This document shows, one piece after another, positions 7,861 to 14,413 of a stretch of 64,000 nt of DNA (position 1 is the first letter of the stretch; every line of letters begins with the position of its first letter). The notes under the pieces are model-generated. The model saw nothing but the letters and a program-made list of their open reading frames with translations, made no database searches and was not told the origin of the DNA. The DNA lies in NCBI GenBank assembly GCA_964374115.1, contig CAYJXK010000001.1, positions 1 through 64,000 on the forward strand, in the 5' to 3' direction. The translations under genes and the position numbers were made by a program. The stretch comes from CAYJXK01 sp964374115. GTDB taxonomy: Bacteria > Patescibacteriota > Patescibacteriia > Magasanikbacterales > UBA922.

Positions 7861-8325
7861 CTCTTCTACCACGGTAATGGGCACACGGGCATCCCCCCGT
7901 GTCTTTGGAATCGTAAGGATCAAAACACCACTTCGGTACATTGCCTCTGCCTGTTCTCCTCGCACTTCAACCGGCAATACAATAGTACGAGAAAATGTAC
8001 CCCAATAGCATTCTTGATGCAATGGCTTCAACTCACCGGACTCTGACACTGGAAATGGTCGTTGTCCTCGAACCGTCACGAGATCATTGTGAATATATAC
8101 CTCAATTCGATCCCCGATCGCTCCAGCAATAGGAGCGAGAATGGTGAGCGCATCCCCGGTGTCAAACACATCCACCGAGAGCTGTCCTTCGATCACATGT
8201 TCTTTCCATTCAGGCATCGTCTTCTGTTTCATTTGCTCCGCGGCAACTTTAAAAAATGGTCCCTCGTGCTTGGTGGACTCGAGAATCATGGTGAAAATAT
8301 CTTGAGATTTTTGTTTTGATTCCAT
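7858..8325 (-). CDS. Hsp20/alpha-crystallin small heat-shock protein
   Basis: A 155-residue ATP-independent holdase-type chaperone. The alpha-crystallin domain spans about residues 50-150, with LSVDVFDTGDALTILAPIAG, the strand GVLILTIPKT and the ending RVPITVVEE. Instead of the usual conserved A-x-x-x-n-G-V-L it reads YRSGVLILTI. The ATG at 8325 is preferred: a longer frame to 8415 would overlap the ZIP gene end at 8375. It lies 49 nt downstream of the ZIP transporter gene and is probably co-transcribed with it. Confidence 0.88.
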   Translation of the reverse strand: MESKQKSQDIFTMILESTKHEGPFFKVAAEQMKQKTMPEWKEHVIEGQLSVDVFDTGDALTILAPIAGAIGDRIEVYIHNDLVTVRGQRPFPVSESGELKPLHQECYWGTFSRTIVLPVEVRGEQAEAMYRSGVLILTIPKTRGDARVPITVVEE

Positions 8326-8374
8326 AGGTATTCCGTGTCTGATGTGCGAGAGGAAAAAATCTAGCTCATGAGCG

Positions 8375-9121
8375 CTATTCCATAAAAAGCAATAATCCCA
8401 TGAGTGTGACTCCAATCACGAAAGCAAACAGCTGAGCAATAGATCGCTTGATTGCGAGCTCTTTGTGCAATTCAGGAATAAGATCGGATCCTGCGATATA
8501 CAAAAATGTGCCAATCGTAAAAGGAACCAGAATATCAGTGACCCCTTCGGCAAACCGAAAAAATACAAGTGTGATAATGACCCCAAGCACTGCGCCTATC
8601 GCACTCACCACATTATATCCTATGGCAGCTCGGCGGGAGAATCCACCATGCAAGAGGACCCCGATATCTCCCATTTCCTGCGGAATCTCGTGCACGATCA
8701 CCGCGATGGTCGTCGCGATACCAACAGGAATACTTACCATGTAGCTTGTCGCGATAATCACTCCATCAAGAAAATTGTGAAACGCGTCGCCAATCAAATT
8801 CATGACAGCAAACGGATGGGGGTGATCTTCGGACGCGGGATAATGACAATGACGCCAATGGATTACTTTCTCGAGAATAAATAAAAAAATAATCCCTGAA
8901 ATAATGCCAATCGAAGCCGCAATCGTAAACGCGCCATCTTTTACTACCTCGGGAAGTAAGTGAAAAAATACATCGCCGACAATTGTTCCGGCCGCAAATG
9001 CAACCAAAACAAACACGATATATTTTAGTTTCGCGGCAGTAAACGAGAGAGTAAGCACCCCGACGAGCGATATTGCGCTCACCGCGATAACACTGACGAG
9101 GGCATAAAGCGAGGCAGACAT
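8375..9121 (-). CDS. ZIP family divalent metal transporter
   Basis: A 248-residue membrane protein with about eight hydrophobic helices. The ZIP metal-site motifs are present: HNFLDG in helix IV and HEIPQEMGD in helix V. A His-rich stretch WRHCHYPASEDHPHPF precedes helix IV, as in many ZIP loops. The family imports zinc or iron into the cytoplasm. The gene has its own promoter at 9154-9182, whose -35 box sits inside a palindromic operator-like repeat. A small membrane-anchored winged-helix gene diverges on the other side. Confidence 0.92.
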   Translation of the reverse strand: MSASLYALVSVIAVSAISLVGVLTLSFTAAKLKYIVFVLVAFAAGTIVGDVFFHLLPEVVKDGAFTIAASIGIISGIIFLFILEKVIHWRHCHYPASEDHPHPFAVMNLIGDAFHNFLDGVIIATSYMVSIPVGIATTIAVIVHEIPQEMGDIGVLLHGGFSRRAAIGYNVVSAIGAVLGVIITLVFFRFAEGVTDILVPFTIGTFLYIAGSDLIPELHKELAIKRSIAQLFAFVIGVTLMGLLLFME

Positions 9122-9153
9122 TTCAAAATTTCAGTTTATTTCAAATCCTTCTT

Positions 9154-9182
9154 ATCGTACATAAAAAAAATCTTTCTGTCAA
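9154..9182 (-). promoter_or_regulatory. ZIP-hsp20 promoter
   Basis: On the minus strand TTGACA (9182-9177), 17-nt spacer and TACGAT (9159-9154), 33 nt before the ZIP start codon. Confidence 0.65.
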
Positions 9183-9213
9183 ACAACGTGTTTGACAACA
9201 ACGTGTTTGACAA
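9178..9213. promoter_or_regulatory. tandem operator-like repeat in front of the ZIP gene
   Basis: The 15-bp unit CAACGTGTTTGACAA occurs twice in exact tandem (9184-9198 and 9199-9213). The first copy is also the right half of the palindrome GTCAAACA-ACG-TGTTTGAC (9178-9196), which overlaps the -35 box of the ZIP promoter. This is the layout of a repressor site. The regulator is unknown. Confidence 0.6.
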
Positions 9214-9240
9214 CAATCGCGCTTGACGCGATTGTTTTTC
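9212..9240 (+). terminator. terminator-like hairpin between the divergent genes
   Basis: AACAATCGCG (9212-9221) and CGCGATTGTT (9227-9236) form a perfect 10-bp stem with a CTTGA loop and a short T run. No plus-strand gene ends here, so it may be an attenuator or part of the operator region. Confidence 0.5.
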
Positions 9241-9293
9241 TCTGTTAGGGTAGAGTTGTCGTCGGGGAGTTTTGGAAAAGGAGAAACAGTATA

Positions 9294-9605
9294 ATGGCCT
9301 GGTATAGCATCATCATCGTCATCCTCGCATTGGTGGTCGGCTGGCGTCTCGCGAACGCTCTCAGGCGGGTCTATCAGCGCTGTCTCATCCTGCGGTATTT
9401 CTACAAGAAAGGAGCCACGAGTATCCTCACTCTCACACATCCGGAGGCGCTCGGCCGCAAGATGCAGATCGAGGATATTCGACTCCGCGTCTCCGAACTG
9501 GTGCAACGAGGACGTCTCGCTCCCAAGAATTACTATGCTGACGGCGGTGGTCGTCAGAAGGTCTACCAGATCACTGATGCCGGTCGACGCCAAATCTGGC
9601 GCTGA
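9294..9605 (+). CDS. small membrane-anchored winged-helix protein
   Basis: A 103-residue protein with an N-terminal membrane helix (about residues 4-20). A cytoplasmic domain follows that ends NYYADGGGRQKVYQITDAGRRQ, the beta-wing pattern of PadR/MarR-like winged-helix regulators. An AAGGAG-type site lies about 11 nt before the ATG. Its third codon positions are rich in C and G, unlike nrnA or smc. It diverges from the ZIP transporter across the tandem operator-like repeat, so it could be a sensor or regulator for that locus; this is inference. No close family is recognised. Confidence 0.7.
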   Translation: MAWYSIIIVILALVVGWRLANALRRVYQRCLILRYFYKKGATSILTLTHPEALGRKMQIEDIRLRVSELVQRGRLAPKNYYADGGGRQKVYQITDAGRRQIWR

Positions 9606-9724
9606 TATGCTTCGAAAATCTCTGGAGTTCTGCGCTCCCGTTGCGACCCCTCTGACTCTCTGTCGGAGCGACAAGGGTCGCGTTTCTTTTTTAGTCTCAG
9701 TTAATAAAGGAACGGCTATTACTG

Positions 9725-9799
9725 TCAGATATGGCTCACAGAGTTGCAGGCAAAAAAAAAGTGATGGGATGGCGCGGAGGAAAAAACTCGTTATGAGTT
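9725..9799 (+). repeat. repeat family B, single arm
   Basis: This arm contains CAGATATGGC, ACAGAGTTGCAGGCAAA, GTGATGGGATGGCGC and AAACTCGTTATGAGTT. It matches both arms of the palindromic element at 36064-36262. No second arm is seen here. Confidence 0.75.
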
Positions 9800-9822
9800 C
9801 TATTGAAGAGAACCATAAAGAG

Positions 9823-9831
9823 TTATCCACA
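9823..9831 (+). promoter_or_regulatory. single DnaA-box sequence
   Basis: TTATCCACA is a perfect DnaA box, 6 nt before a TTGACA. Only one is seen, with no AT-rich unwinding region or cluster, so it does not mark an origin. Confidence 0.35.
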
Positions 9832-9883
9832 AAATCGTTGACAATCGTAGATTTTGGTATTAAGATTACCTTTGGCTATAATC

Positions 9884-10042
9884 GAAATAAAGAACGCAGA
9901 ACTATGAACCGATTTTGCGTATTATTCTCCCCAAAAAAGACCAAGATCTCGATTGATCGGGATAGTCTTTTGTTGTAAAGAGAGGAAGAGAATGCAGCAG
10001 AGAAGAAACAAAAGGACATCCCGTGAAGCGGGATTTTTTATT
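9884..10042 (+). ncRNA. possible structured RNA with terminator
   Basis: A TATAAT at about 9878 with a weak -35 precedes a stretch holding a hairpin (AAAAGAC near 9938 with GTCTTTT near 9966, plus inner ATCTCGA/TCGGGAT pairing) and ending in the terminator at 10018-10042. Two tiny frames of 24 and 23 codons (ATG at 9904, ATG at 9993) are also present. The second reads through the terminator, so it is unlikely to be real. Promoter plus hairpins plus terminator suggest a small RNA. Confidence 0.35.
10018..10042 (+). terminator. rho-independent terminator
   Basis: ATCCCG (10018-10023) pairs with CGGGAT (10029-10034) and is followed by a T run. Confidence 0.75.
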
Positions 10043-10138
10043 CAAAAAAATCAATTCGAGTGAGTGTGTTCCTCATGGTCAGCACATTCTCTCGAGGGGA
10101 TTTGGGGGATCGAGTGTTCCCGGCACAAGGAGGTGCGT

Positions 10139-10438
10139 GTGGAGATTCGACGAGTGAAGTTTAACAACCAAACAAAGCTGGCATTCCATCTGGCGGGGGA
10201 TCCCACTGCCTATGCTGTGGACAAGACACAGGTTGGATACGTCGAAGGTCAGGACACGGACATCTCAGGATTCTGGCTCTACAGGAACGAGAACGTCCAC
10301 GCATGGAATGTGTGGATGTTCGTCCCGTGCGGCAAAGTGACGCATGGAATCATCCGTGCCGACGGAACCGGGAACTGTGAGTTCGAACGCTTCCAGCTCA
10401 CTGATGGTCAGGAGCGCGGGAACATCCAACAGGCCTAA
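10139..10438 (+). CDS. hypothetical protein, 99 aa
   Basis: The frame is set by a textbook AAGGAGG (10127-10133) five bases before a GTG start. The product is soluble with no membrane helix or signal peptide. Features are a Trp/Tyr-rich middle (GFWLYRNENVHAWNVWMF) and one CGKVTHG turn. Codons favour C and G at position three, unlike the neighbouring core genes. The next gene starts 10 nt after its stop, also with a perfect AAGGAGG, so the two form a small operon. I do not recognise the family. Confidence 0.6.
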   Translation: MEIRRVKFNNQTKLAFHLAGDPTAYAVDKTQVGYVEGQDTDISGFWLYRNENVHAWNVWMFVPCGKVTHGIIRADGTGNCEFERFQLTDGQERGNIQQA

Positions 10439-10448
10439 GGAGGAAGAG

Positions 10449-10646
10449 ATGCTCGCAGATAGCACAGGGCAAGAGATCAAAGTGGGATCCCATGTCATGT
10501 GTCCGAAATGGTTTTTCTTCAGGCGGTGCGATGTGATCGTGACGGCGATTCTGGGCAACTCGTGGGTGCAGGTTAAGATCGAGGATGGCACAAGCAGCGC
10601 GCTCGTAAGAGCGGATCACGTCCGAGTCGTGAACCCTGCTGGCTAG
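10449..10646 (+). CDS. hypothetical protein, 65 aa, SH3-barrel-like
   Basis: AAGGAGG at 10437-10443 (overlapping the stop of the previous gene) sets the ATG at 10449. The protein reads EIKVGSHVMCP.. then VIVTAILGNSWVQVKIEDG and ADHVRVV. These are alternating short beta strands as in small SH3/KOW-type barrels, which often bind nucleic acid. The family is not certain. Codon use is as in the upstream partner. Two hairpins follow the gene. Confidence 0.6.
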   Translation: MLADSTGQEIKVGSHVMCPKWFFFRRCDVIVTAILGNSWVQVKIEDGTSSALVRADHVRVVNPAG

Positions 10647-10696
10647 GAATACAGAACGATCTTTCATTTCATCTGGAGGAAAAACACAACAGGAGG

Positions 10697-10760
10697 GAAC
10701 GGATGATTCTGTTCATCCGTTCGACCTTTTTGGACATCTTATGAGGTGTTCAAAAAGGTC
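10697..10760 (+). terminator. two consecutive hairpins after the small operon
   Basis: Hairpin one pairs GAACGGATGA (10697-10706) with TCATCCGTTC (10713-10722). Hairpin two pairs GACCTTTTTG (10723-10732) with CAAAAAGGTC (10751-10760), with ACA/TGT extending the stem. The T run is inside the second stem, so this is not a classic terminator. It may be a processing or protective structure. AGGAGGG and a 13-codon frame (ATG at 10703) precede or overlap hairpin one. Confidence 0.5.
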
Positions 10761-10800
10761 GCATAGGATCTGAAACCCGAGTACACGGAAACTGGCTATC

Positions 10801-10829
10801 TTGACAGTTTCTTTTTTCTTCCTTATACT
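10801..10829 (+). promoter_or_regulatory. rpsP promoter
   Basis: TTGACA (10801-10806), 17-nt spacer, TATACT (10824-10829). The leader of about 75 nt to the rpsP ATG has a weak CACC/GGTG hairpin and no clear Shine-Dalgarno site. Confidence 0.75.
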
Positions 10830-10910
10830 CACCCCAGATTTCACCAGTCACGAGGTGGATGTTCTTTCCATCATGTTAGAGATATTCTATTTTAGACTTT
10901 ACATTTTCGT

Positions 10911-11234
10911 ATGCTCACTCTCCGACTTCAACGCATTGGAAAATTGAAACGCCCCAGTTTTCGTCTGGTTGTCTCTGATAAACACAAAGATACGCAGGCA
11001 ATCACCAAAGAAATCCTTGGATACTTCGATCGCTCCAAAAAAGAGAAGCCAATAGATTTCAAAATAGATCGTGTGAAATACTGGCTCTCGGTCGGCGCCC
11101 AGCCGTCAAATACTGTGCATAATATACTGGTGAATGCCGGCATCATCTCGGGCGCGAAGAAACAATCTGTGTACCTCAGCACAAGACGAAAAGAAAAAAT
11201 TGCCAAGAAAAAAGCAGTCACAGAATCCGTCTAA
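10911..11234 (+). CDS. rpsP: 30S ribosomal protein bS16
   Basis: A 107-residue protein with the bS16 core: MLTLRLQRIGKLKRPSFRLVVSDKH, LGYFDRSKKE, IDRVKYWLSVGAQPSNTV. It is a little longer than the usual 80-90 residues because of a Lys-rich C-terminal tail. bS16 is an early assembly protein of the 30S subunit. khpA follows, as often seen in bacteria, but here with its own promoter. Confidence 0.96.
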   Translation: MLTLRLQRIGKLKRPSFRLVVSDKHKDTQAITKEILGYFDRSKKEKPIDFKIDRVKYWLSVGAQPSNTVHNILVNAGIISGAKKQSVYLSTRRKEKIAKKKAVTESV

Positions 11235-11251
11235 ATTATGCACAGAGTTGA

Positions 11252-11280
11252 TTGACAAATCAATAGAGAGACGATAGCAT
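11252..11280 (+). promoter_or_regulatory. khpA promoter
   Basis: TTGACA (11252-11257), 17-nt spacer, TAGCAT (11275-11280). The same -10 variant TAGCAT is used in front of rpsU. Confidence 0.65.
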
Positions 11281-11354
11281 AGAGGTACTTCCAGAACTGG
11301 CTTTGATACTGTATCGAAGCGATGTCGACAGTTCGGTCATTCTAATCAGTATTG

Positions 11355-11678
11355 ATGTGTATGGAGAAAGATCAAGAATTTCTTGAGTTTGTGGTGAAGG
11401 CGATTGTGAACAACCCGGATGACGTAAAGACCACCCGTATCATTGACGAGCGAGGCGTTCTCCTCACTCTCGATGTTGGCGCATCAGATATGGGATATGT
11501 GATTGGTCGTCAAGGTCAGACTGCGCGTTCTATTCGCACACTCCTCAAGATTGTTGGCGCGAAGCACAATGCTCGCGTGAATCTGAAAATCAACGAACCG
11601 GTGGGTGGCACTGGTGGGCGACCACGACCAAGTGTGGTCGATGTTGACACAAGCGCAGTAGACAGTTTGAATATATAA
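11355..11678 (+). CDS. khpA: KH-domain RNA-binding protein KhpA
   Basis: A small KH-domain protein whose core (DQEFLEFVVKAIVNNPDDV ... DMGYVIGRQGQTARSIRTLL) matches KhpA/YlqC. The RNA-binding GxxG loop is GRQG. KhpA, usually with KhpB, is an RNA chaperone linked to cell division and translation control. The C-terminal 30 residues (GGTGGRPRPS...) extend beyond the usual 76-80. ATG at 11355 or 11361 are both possible; the second starts MEKDQEF. Confidence 0.9.
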   Translation: MCMEKDQEFLEFVVKAIVNNPDDVKTTRIIDERGVLLTLDVGASDMGYVIGRQGQTARSIRTLLKIVGAKHNARVNLKINEPVGGTGGRPRPSVVDVDTSAVDSLNI

Positions 11679-11738
11679 TTTTACCAAAAATAATATATCC
11701 CTCGGCCGTTGCCGAGGGATATATTATTTTTGGTAAAA
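11679..11738 (+). terminator. large perfect-stem terminator after khpA
   Basis: A perfect 28-bp inverted repeat (11679-11706 and 11711-11738) with loop CGTT begins right at the khpA stop codon. Its core is CCCTCGGC/GCCGAGGG flanked by AT-rich arms with A and T runs on both sides, so it can act in both directions. Confidence 0.8.
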
Positions 11739-11747
11739 GTGGGCGTG

Positions 11748-11757
11748 NNNNNNNNNN
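11748..11757. other. scaffold gap (10 N)
   Basis: Ten ambiguous bases. The nine bases before the gap (GTGGGCGTG, 11739-11747) equal the outer end of the intact tRNA-Ile gene at 11922-11930, so the assembly probably broke in a duplicated tRNA-Ile copy. Confidence 0.9.
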
Positions 11758-11766
11758 AGTATTATC

Positions 11767-11884
11767 TGGTGCGCGTGCCAGGACTCGAACTTGGGACCTC
11801 GTCATTATCGGTGACGCGCTCCCCGCCCGAACGACTGACATCCGTCAGGATCGTTCAGTCGGGCGGGTAACCAACTGAGATTAT
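11767..11884 (-). pseudogene. tRNA-Ile(GAT) pseudogene with palindrome insertion
   Basis: On the minus strand the anticodon arm (loop CCGATAA, anticodon GAT), the T arm, the 3' acceptor strand and an encoded CCA are present and resemble the intact tRNA-Ile nearby. The 5' acceptor strand is replaced by unrelated sequence. A 46-nt palindrome (11822-11867) interrupts the D loop between GGTTA and GAGC. Copies of ATTATCTG lie at both ends (11761-11768 and 11880-11887). It cannot fold as a normal tRNA. A chimeric assembly at the adjacent N gap is an alternative. Confidence 0.65.
11822..11867. repeat. 46-nt REP-like palindrome inside the tRNA-Ile pseudogene
   Basis: CCCGCCCGA at one end pairs with TCGGGCGGG at the other; an inner CTGAC/GTCAG hairpin forms the tip. 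It interrupts an otherwise recognisable tRNA sequence, so the insertion ends are exact. Confidence 0.75.
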
Positions 11885-11922
11885 CTGAACAACGATTTAA
11901 TTACGTCTCATTTTGAACACCG

Positions 11923-11996
11923 TGGGCGTGCCAAGAGTCGAACTTGGGACCTCGTCATTATCAGTGACGCGCTCTAACCAACTGAGCTACACGCCC
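11923..11996 (-). tRNA. tRNA-Ile(GAT)
   Basis: Complete 74-nt cloverleaf on the minus strand. The acceptor stem is GGGCGTG/CACGCCC, the D arm AGCTCAGTTGGTTAGAGC, the anticodon loop CTGATAA (GAT) and the T loop GTTCGAC type. The 3' CCA is not encoded (ACGG follows the acceptor), unlike the pseudogene copy and tRNA-Leu. Confidence 0.95.
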
Positions 11997-12052
11997 GTAT
12001 GAGAATTCAGATATCGGAGTTCAGATATCCGACTTCCACAATTCGATATCTG

Positions 12053-12126
12053 TAGACGGCAGAGGACTTGAACCTCTGACCCTCTGCATGTCATGCAGAT
12101 GCTCTAACCAACTGAGCTAGCCGTCC
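12053..12126 (-). tRNA. tRNA-Val(GAC)
   Basis: Complete 74-nt cloverleaf on the minus strand. The acceptor stem is GGACGGC/GCCGTCT (one G-U pair), the anticodon stem TCTGC/GCAGA, the loop ATGACAT with anticodon GAC, and the T loop GTTCAAG. CCA is not encoded. Between it and tRNA-Ile the short word AGATATC or its complement occurs three times. Confidence 0.93.
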
Positions 12127-12180
12127 AATATCACCAATGTGGTGGCACAATACCGTTTTTTTTAGGGGAAGTCAAGCGAT

Positions 12181-12209
12181 TTGCTTTTTTTTTGTTGTTC
12201 CTTTATACT
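12181..12209 (+). promoter_or_regulatory. lepB promoter
   Basis: TTGCTT (12181-12186), 17-nt spacer, TATACT (12204-12209). The lepB ATG lies 27 nt after the -10 box with no clear Shine-Dalgarno site. Confidence 0.65.
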
Positions 12210-12236
12210 TCGTCCTTGACAAGAACGAAAATTCCT

Positions 12237-12869
12237 ATGGAACACCGTGAACATTTTTTTCTTGATTCACAGGCAGGGGAGCCAGGGCACCCTGATTCGG
12301 GTGATCCAATGACAGCCGGCAAAGTAGGGCTTGCGCTTCTTGAATTTATCAAAATCGCATTGCTTGCCGGCATGACGATCGCGCTGGTGCGATATTTTTT
12401 GTTCAAACCATTTTACGTGAAAGGACAATCCATGGTGCCCACATTTTACGAGCGCGAATATTTGATTGTGGATGAAATCACCTATCGTTTCCGCGAACCA
12501 ATGCGCGGTGAGGTCGTGGTATTTCGCGCGCCAATAAAACAAAAAGATTATTATCTCAAGCGCATCATTGGATTGCCGGGGGAGAGGGTGCGAATCGATG
12601 CCAACAAAGTAATTATTTATAATGATGAACATCCAAATGGGGTCGTGATGGAAGAAACATATATTCCCTCGCCAGAGCAGACCATAGGGTCGGTAACATT
12701 TATCTTGGAGACTACTCAATATTTTGTGATGGGCGACAACAGGGATCAGAGTTACGATTCTCGTATTTTTGGGCCTATTGATCGCGATGTTATTATCGGC
12801 CGAGCAGTTTTTCGCGGTTGGCCATTTTCTCGAATATCGACATTTGCCGCGCCGGCGTATAATTTGTGA
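12237..12869 (+). CDS. lepB: signal peptidase I
   Basis: Cleaves signal peptides from secreted proteins at the outer face of the cytoplasmic membrane. The 210-residue protein has one N-terminal membrane helix (about residues 34-55), the catalytic Ser65 in GQSMVPTF, the general base Lys108 in YYLKRIIGLPGE, and the box GDNRDQSYDSR. The ATG at 12237 follows the promoter; the longer frame to 12192 overlaps it. It overlaps or abuts hisS, which starts 17 nt downstream. LepB is the likely processor of the large surface proteins at 15453 and 17725. Confidence 0.95.
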   Translation: MEHREHFFLDSQAGEPGHPDSGDPMTAGKVGLALLEFIKIALLAGMTIALVRYFLFKPFYVKGQSMVPTFYEREYLIVDEITYRFREPMRGEVVVFRAPIKQKDYYLKRIIGLPGERVRIDANKVIIYNDEHPNGVVMEETYIPSPEQTIGSVTFILETTQYFVMGDNRDQSYDSRIFGPIDRDVIIGRAVFRGWPFSRISTFAAPAYNL

Positions 12870-12886
12870 TCAATAACATTTCGTGT

Positions 12887-14344
12887 ATGCCCAAAAAAAA
12901 AGGACACACTCCAAAAAAGTCGGGAAATAGAAAATCAAGCGATAAGACTCTTCCCCAAACAACAGGAGTGGGAGAAAAAGCAAAGCAGAAAAAGCTTTTC
13001 CAGCCAGTGCGTGGTATGAAAGACATTCTTCCAAAGGATGGAGCGTACTGGCAACATCTGTATAGAACGGCGGCAGGCATTGCGCATGCCTATAATTTTT
13101 CATATATTGAGACGCCTATCGTGGAGGAAGCCGCGCTTTTTATCCGCTCCATTGGGCGTGGGACTGATGTCGTTGACAAAGAAATGTATCTTTTTGAAGA
13201 TTCGGATGGAAATAAATTGTGTTTGCGGCCAGAGGCGACTGCGTCTGTCGCTCGTGCCTTCATCCATCACGGACTTGTGACAGCCCCACAGCCGGTGAAC
13301 ATGTGGTACTGTGGGCCTATGTTTCGCCATGACCGGCCACAGGCAGGGCGGTATCGGCAGTTTCACCAATTTAGTTGTGAAAGCGTGGGGGTGCGAGATG
13401 CCGCGATTGACGCTGAGCTCATTGCGGTCGCGTACAATTTTTTGCGTGACCTTGGAATTCCGTCCACGGTCCACATGAACAGCATTGGAAGCACAGATGA
13501 TCGAGCCCGATATGTGGTTGAGTTGGTTTCCTATTTACGCACCAAACGGAGTTATCTTTCCGAAGAATCAAAAAAGAAAATGCAACGCAATCCTTTGCGC
13601 GTCCTTGATTCTGTGATTGAGCAGGATCAGGCAGTGATCGAGGAAGCGCCACAGATTATTGACTGGCTTTCCGATGAGTCCAAAGCGCATTTCATGAAGG
13701 TGCTCGAATATCTCGACGAACTTTCGATTCCATATATGCTCCGATCCACTCTGGTTCGCGGTCTCGATTATTATACTGATACCGTGTTTGAGTTCTATAG
13801 CGATGAGGAACAACCAAGTGGTGGACAGCAACAAGCCCTTGGCGGAGGCGGGCGCTATGATCGGCTCATAGAGATATTGGGTGGGGTGCCCACACCAGCC
13901 TGCGGATTTTCCATCGGGTTAGAACGAGTGCTGTCCGTCCTCCGGAAGCAAGAAGAAGCAACAGGAGAGACAAAGATTCGGGATGACCGAAGTCCTCTCT
14001 TTTTTGCGCATCTTGGCGAGCAGGCTCGTCGCCGGGTGTTGTGGCTCATTGAATCATTGCGGCGCGATGGGATTGTTTTGCATCACAATATTGGCAAGGG
14101 ATCACTGAAAGCCCAGCTAGAGCTCGCGAATAAATATGGAGTATCCCACACATTGATTCTAGGACAGAAAGAATTGCAAGATGGCACAGTTGTGATCCGA
14201 GATATGACTTCTGGCATTCAGGAAATTATTGATCAAAAGAAATTGAAACGAGAGGTAGAGAAAATACTTGCGAAATCCGGAGGGACGGTTGCGCCAGCAG
14301 CAAAAACGCCAGCAGCAAAAATTGACAGAAAACAGGGTCTGTGA
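12887..14344 (+). CDS. hisS: histidine-tRNA ligase
   Basis: Class II synthetase that charges tRNA-His. The 485-residue protein shows motif 2 (YCGPMFRHDRPQAGRYRQFHQF), the HisA motif (LVRGLDYYTDTVFEF) and motif 3 (GFSIGLERVL). The C-terminal anticodon-binding domain starts near residue 365. It has a Lys-rich N-terminal extension of about 40 residues before the usual PVRGMKDILP start, and an Ala/Lys tail (VAPAAKTPAAK). A GTG at 12866 would give seven more residues; the ATG at 12887 is preferred. Confidence 0.96.
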   Translation: MPKKKGHTPKKSGNRKSSDKTLPQTTGVGEKAKQKKLFQPVRGMKDILPKDGAYWQHLYRTAAGIAHAYNFSYIETPIVEEAALFIRSIGRGTDVVDKEMYLFEDSDGNKLCLRPEATASVARAFIHHGLVTAPQPVNMWYCGPMFRHDRPQAGRYRQFHQFSCESVGVRDAAIDAELIAVAYNFLRDLGIPSTVHMNSIGSTDDRARYVVELVSYLRTKRSYLSEESKKKMQRNPLRVLDSVIEQDQAVIEEAPQIIDWLSDESKAHFMKVLEYLDELSIPYMLRSTLVRGLDYYTDTVFEFYSDEEQPSGGQQQALGGGGRYDRLIEILGGVPTPACGFSIGLERVLSVLRKQEEATGETKIRDDRSPLFFAHLGEQARRRVLWLIESLRRDGIVLHHNIGKGSLKAQLELANKYGVSHTLILGQKELQDGTVVIRDMTSGIQEIIDQKKLKREVEKILAKSGGTVAPAAKTPAAKIDRKQGL

Positions 14345-14350
14345 TAGCAT
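14322..14350 (+). promoter_or_regulatory. rpsU promoter
   Basis: TTGACA (14322-14327), 17-nt spacer, TAGCAT (14345-14350). The predicted transcription start is about 14357, the first base of the family A hairpin, so the mRNA would begin with that hairpin. Confidence 0.65.
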
Positions 14351-14356
14351 GTGAGC

Positions 14357-14387
14357 GCCTCTTTGAGAGGCAAACGCGTACGTCCTA
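14357..14387 (+). repeat. repeat family A, core copy in the rpsU leader
   Basis: GCCTCT-TTG-AGAGGC (14357-14371) is a 6-bp stem with a 3-nt loop, followed by AAACGCGTACGTCCTA. The same unit recurs at 14879-14908 and 30848-30878, with variants at 36509-36540 and 7831-7860. Confidence 0.8.
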
Positions 14388-14413
14388 ATTATACAAAAAT
14401 TCACTATCAGTTT

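Noticed and set aside
9141..9830. 229-codon minus-strand frame over the winged-helix gene and repeat B
   Set aside because: It is antisense to a gene with a strong ribosome site, and part of it (FFLRAIPSLFFCLQ) is a translation of the repeat.
9823..9831. Replication origin at the DnaA box
   Set aside because: A single box with no cluster, no AT-rich unwinding element and no dnaA or dnaN nearby.
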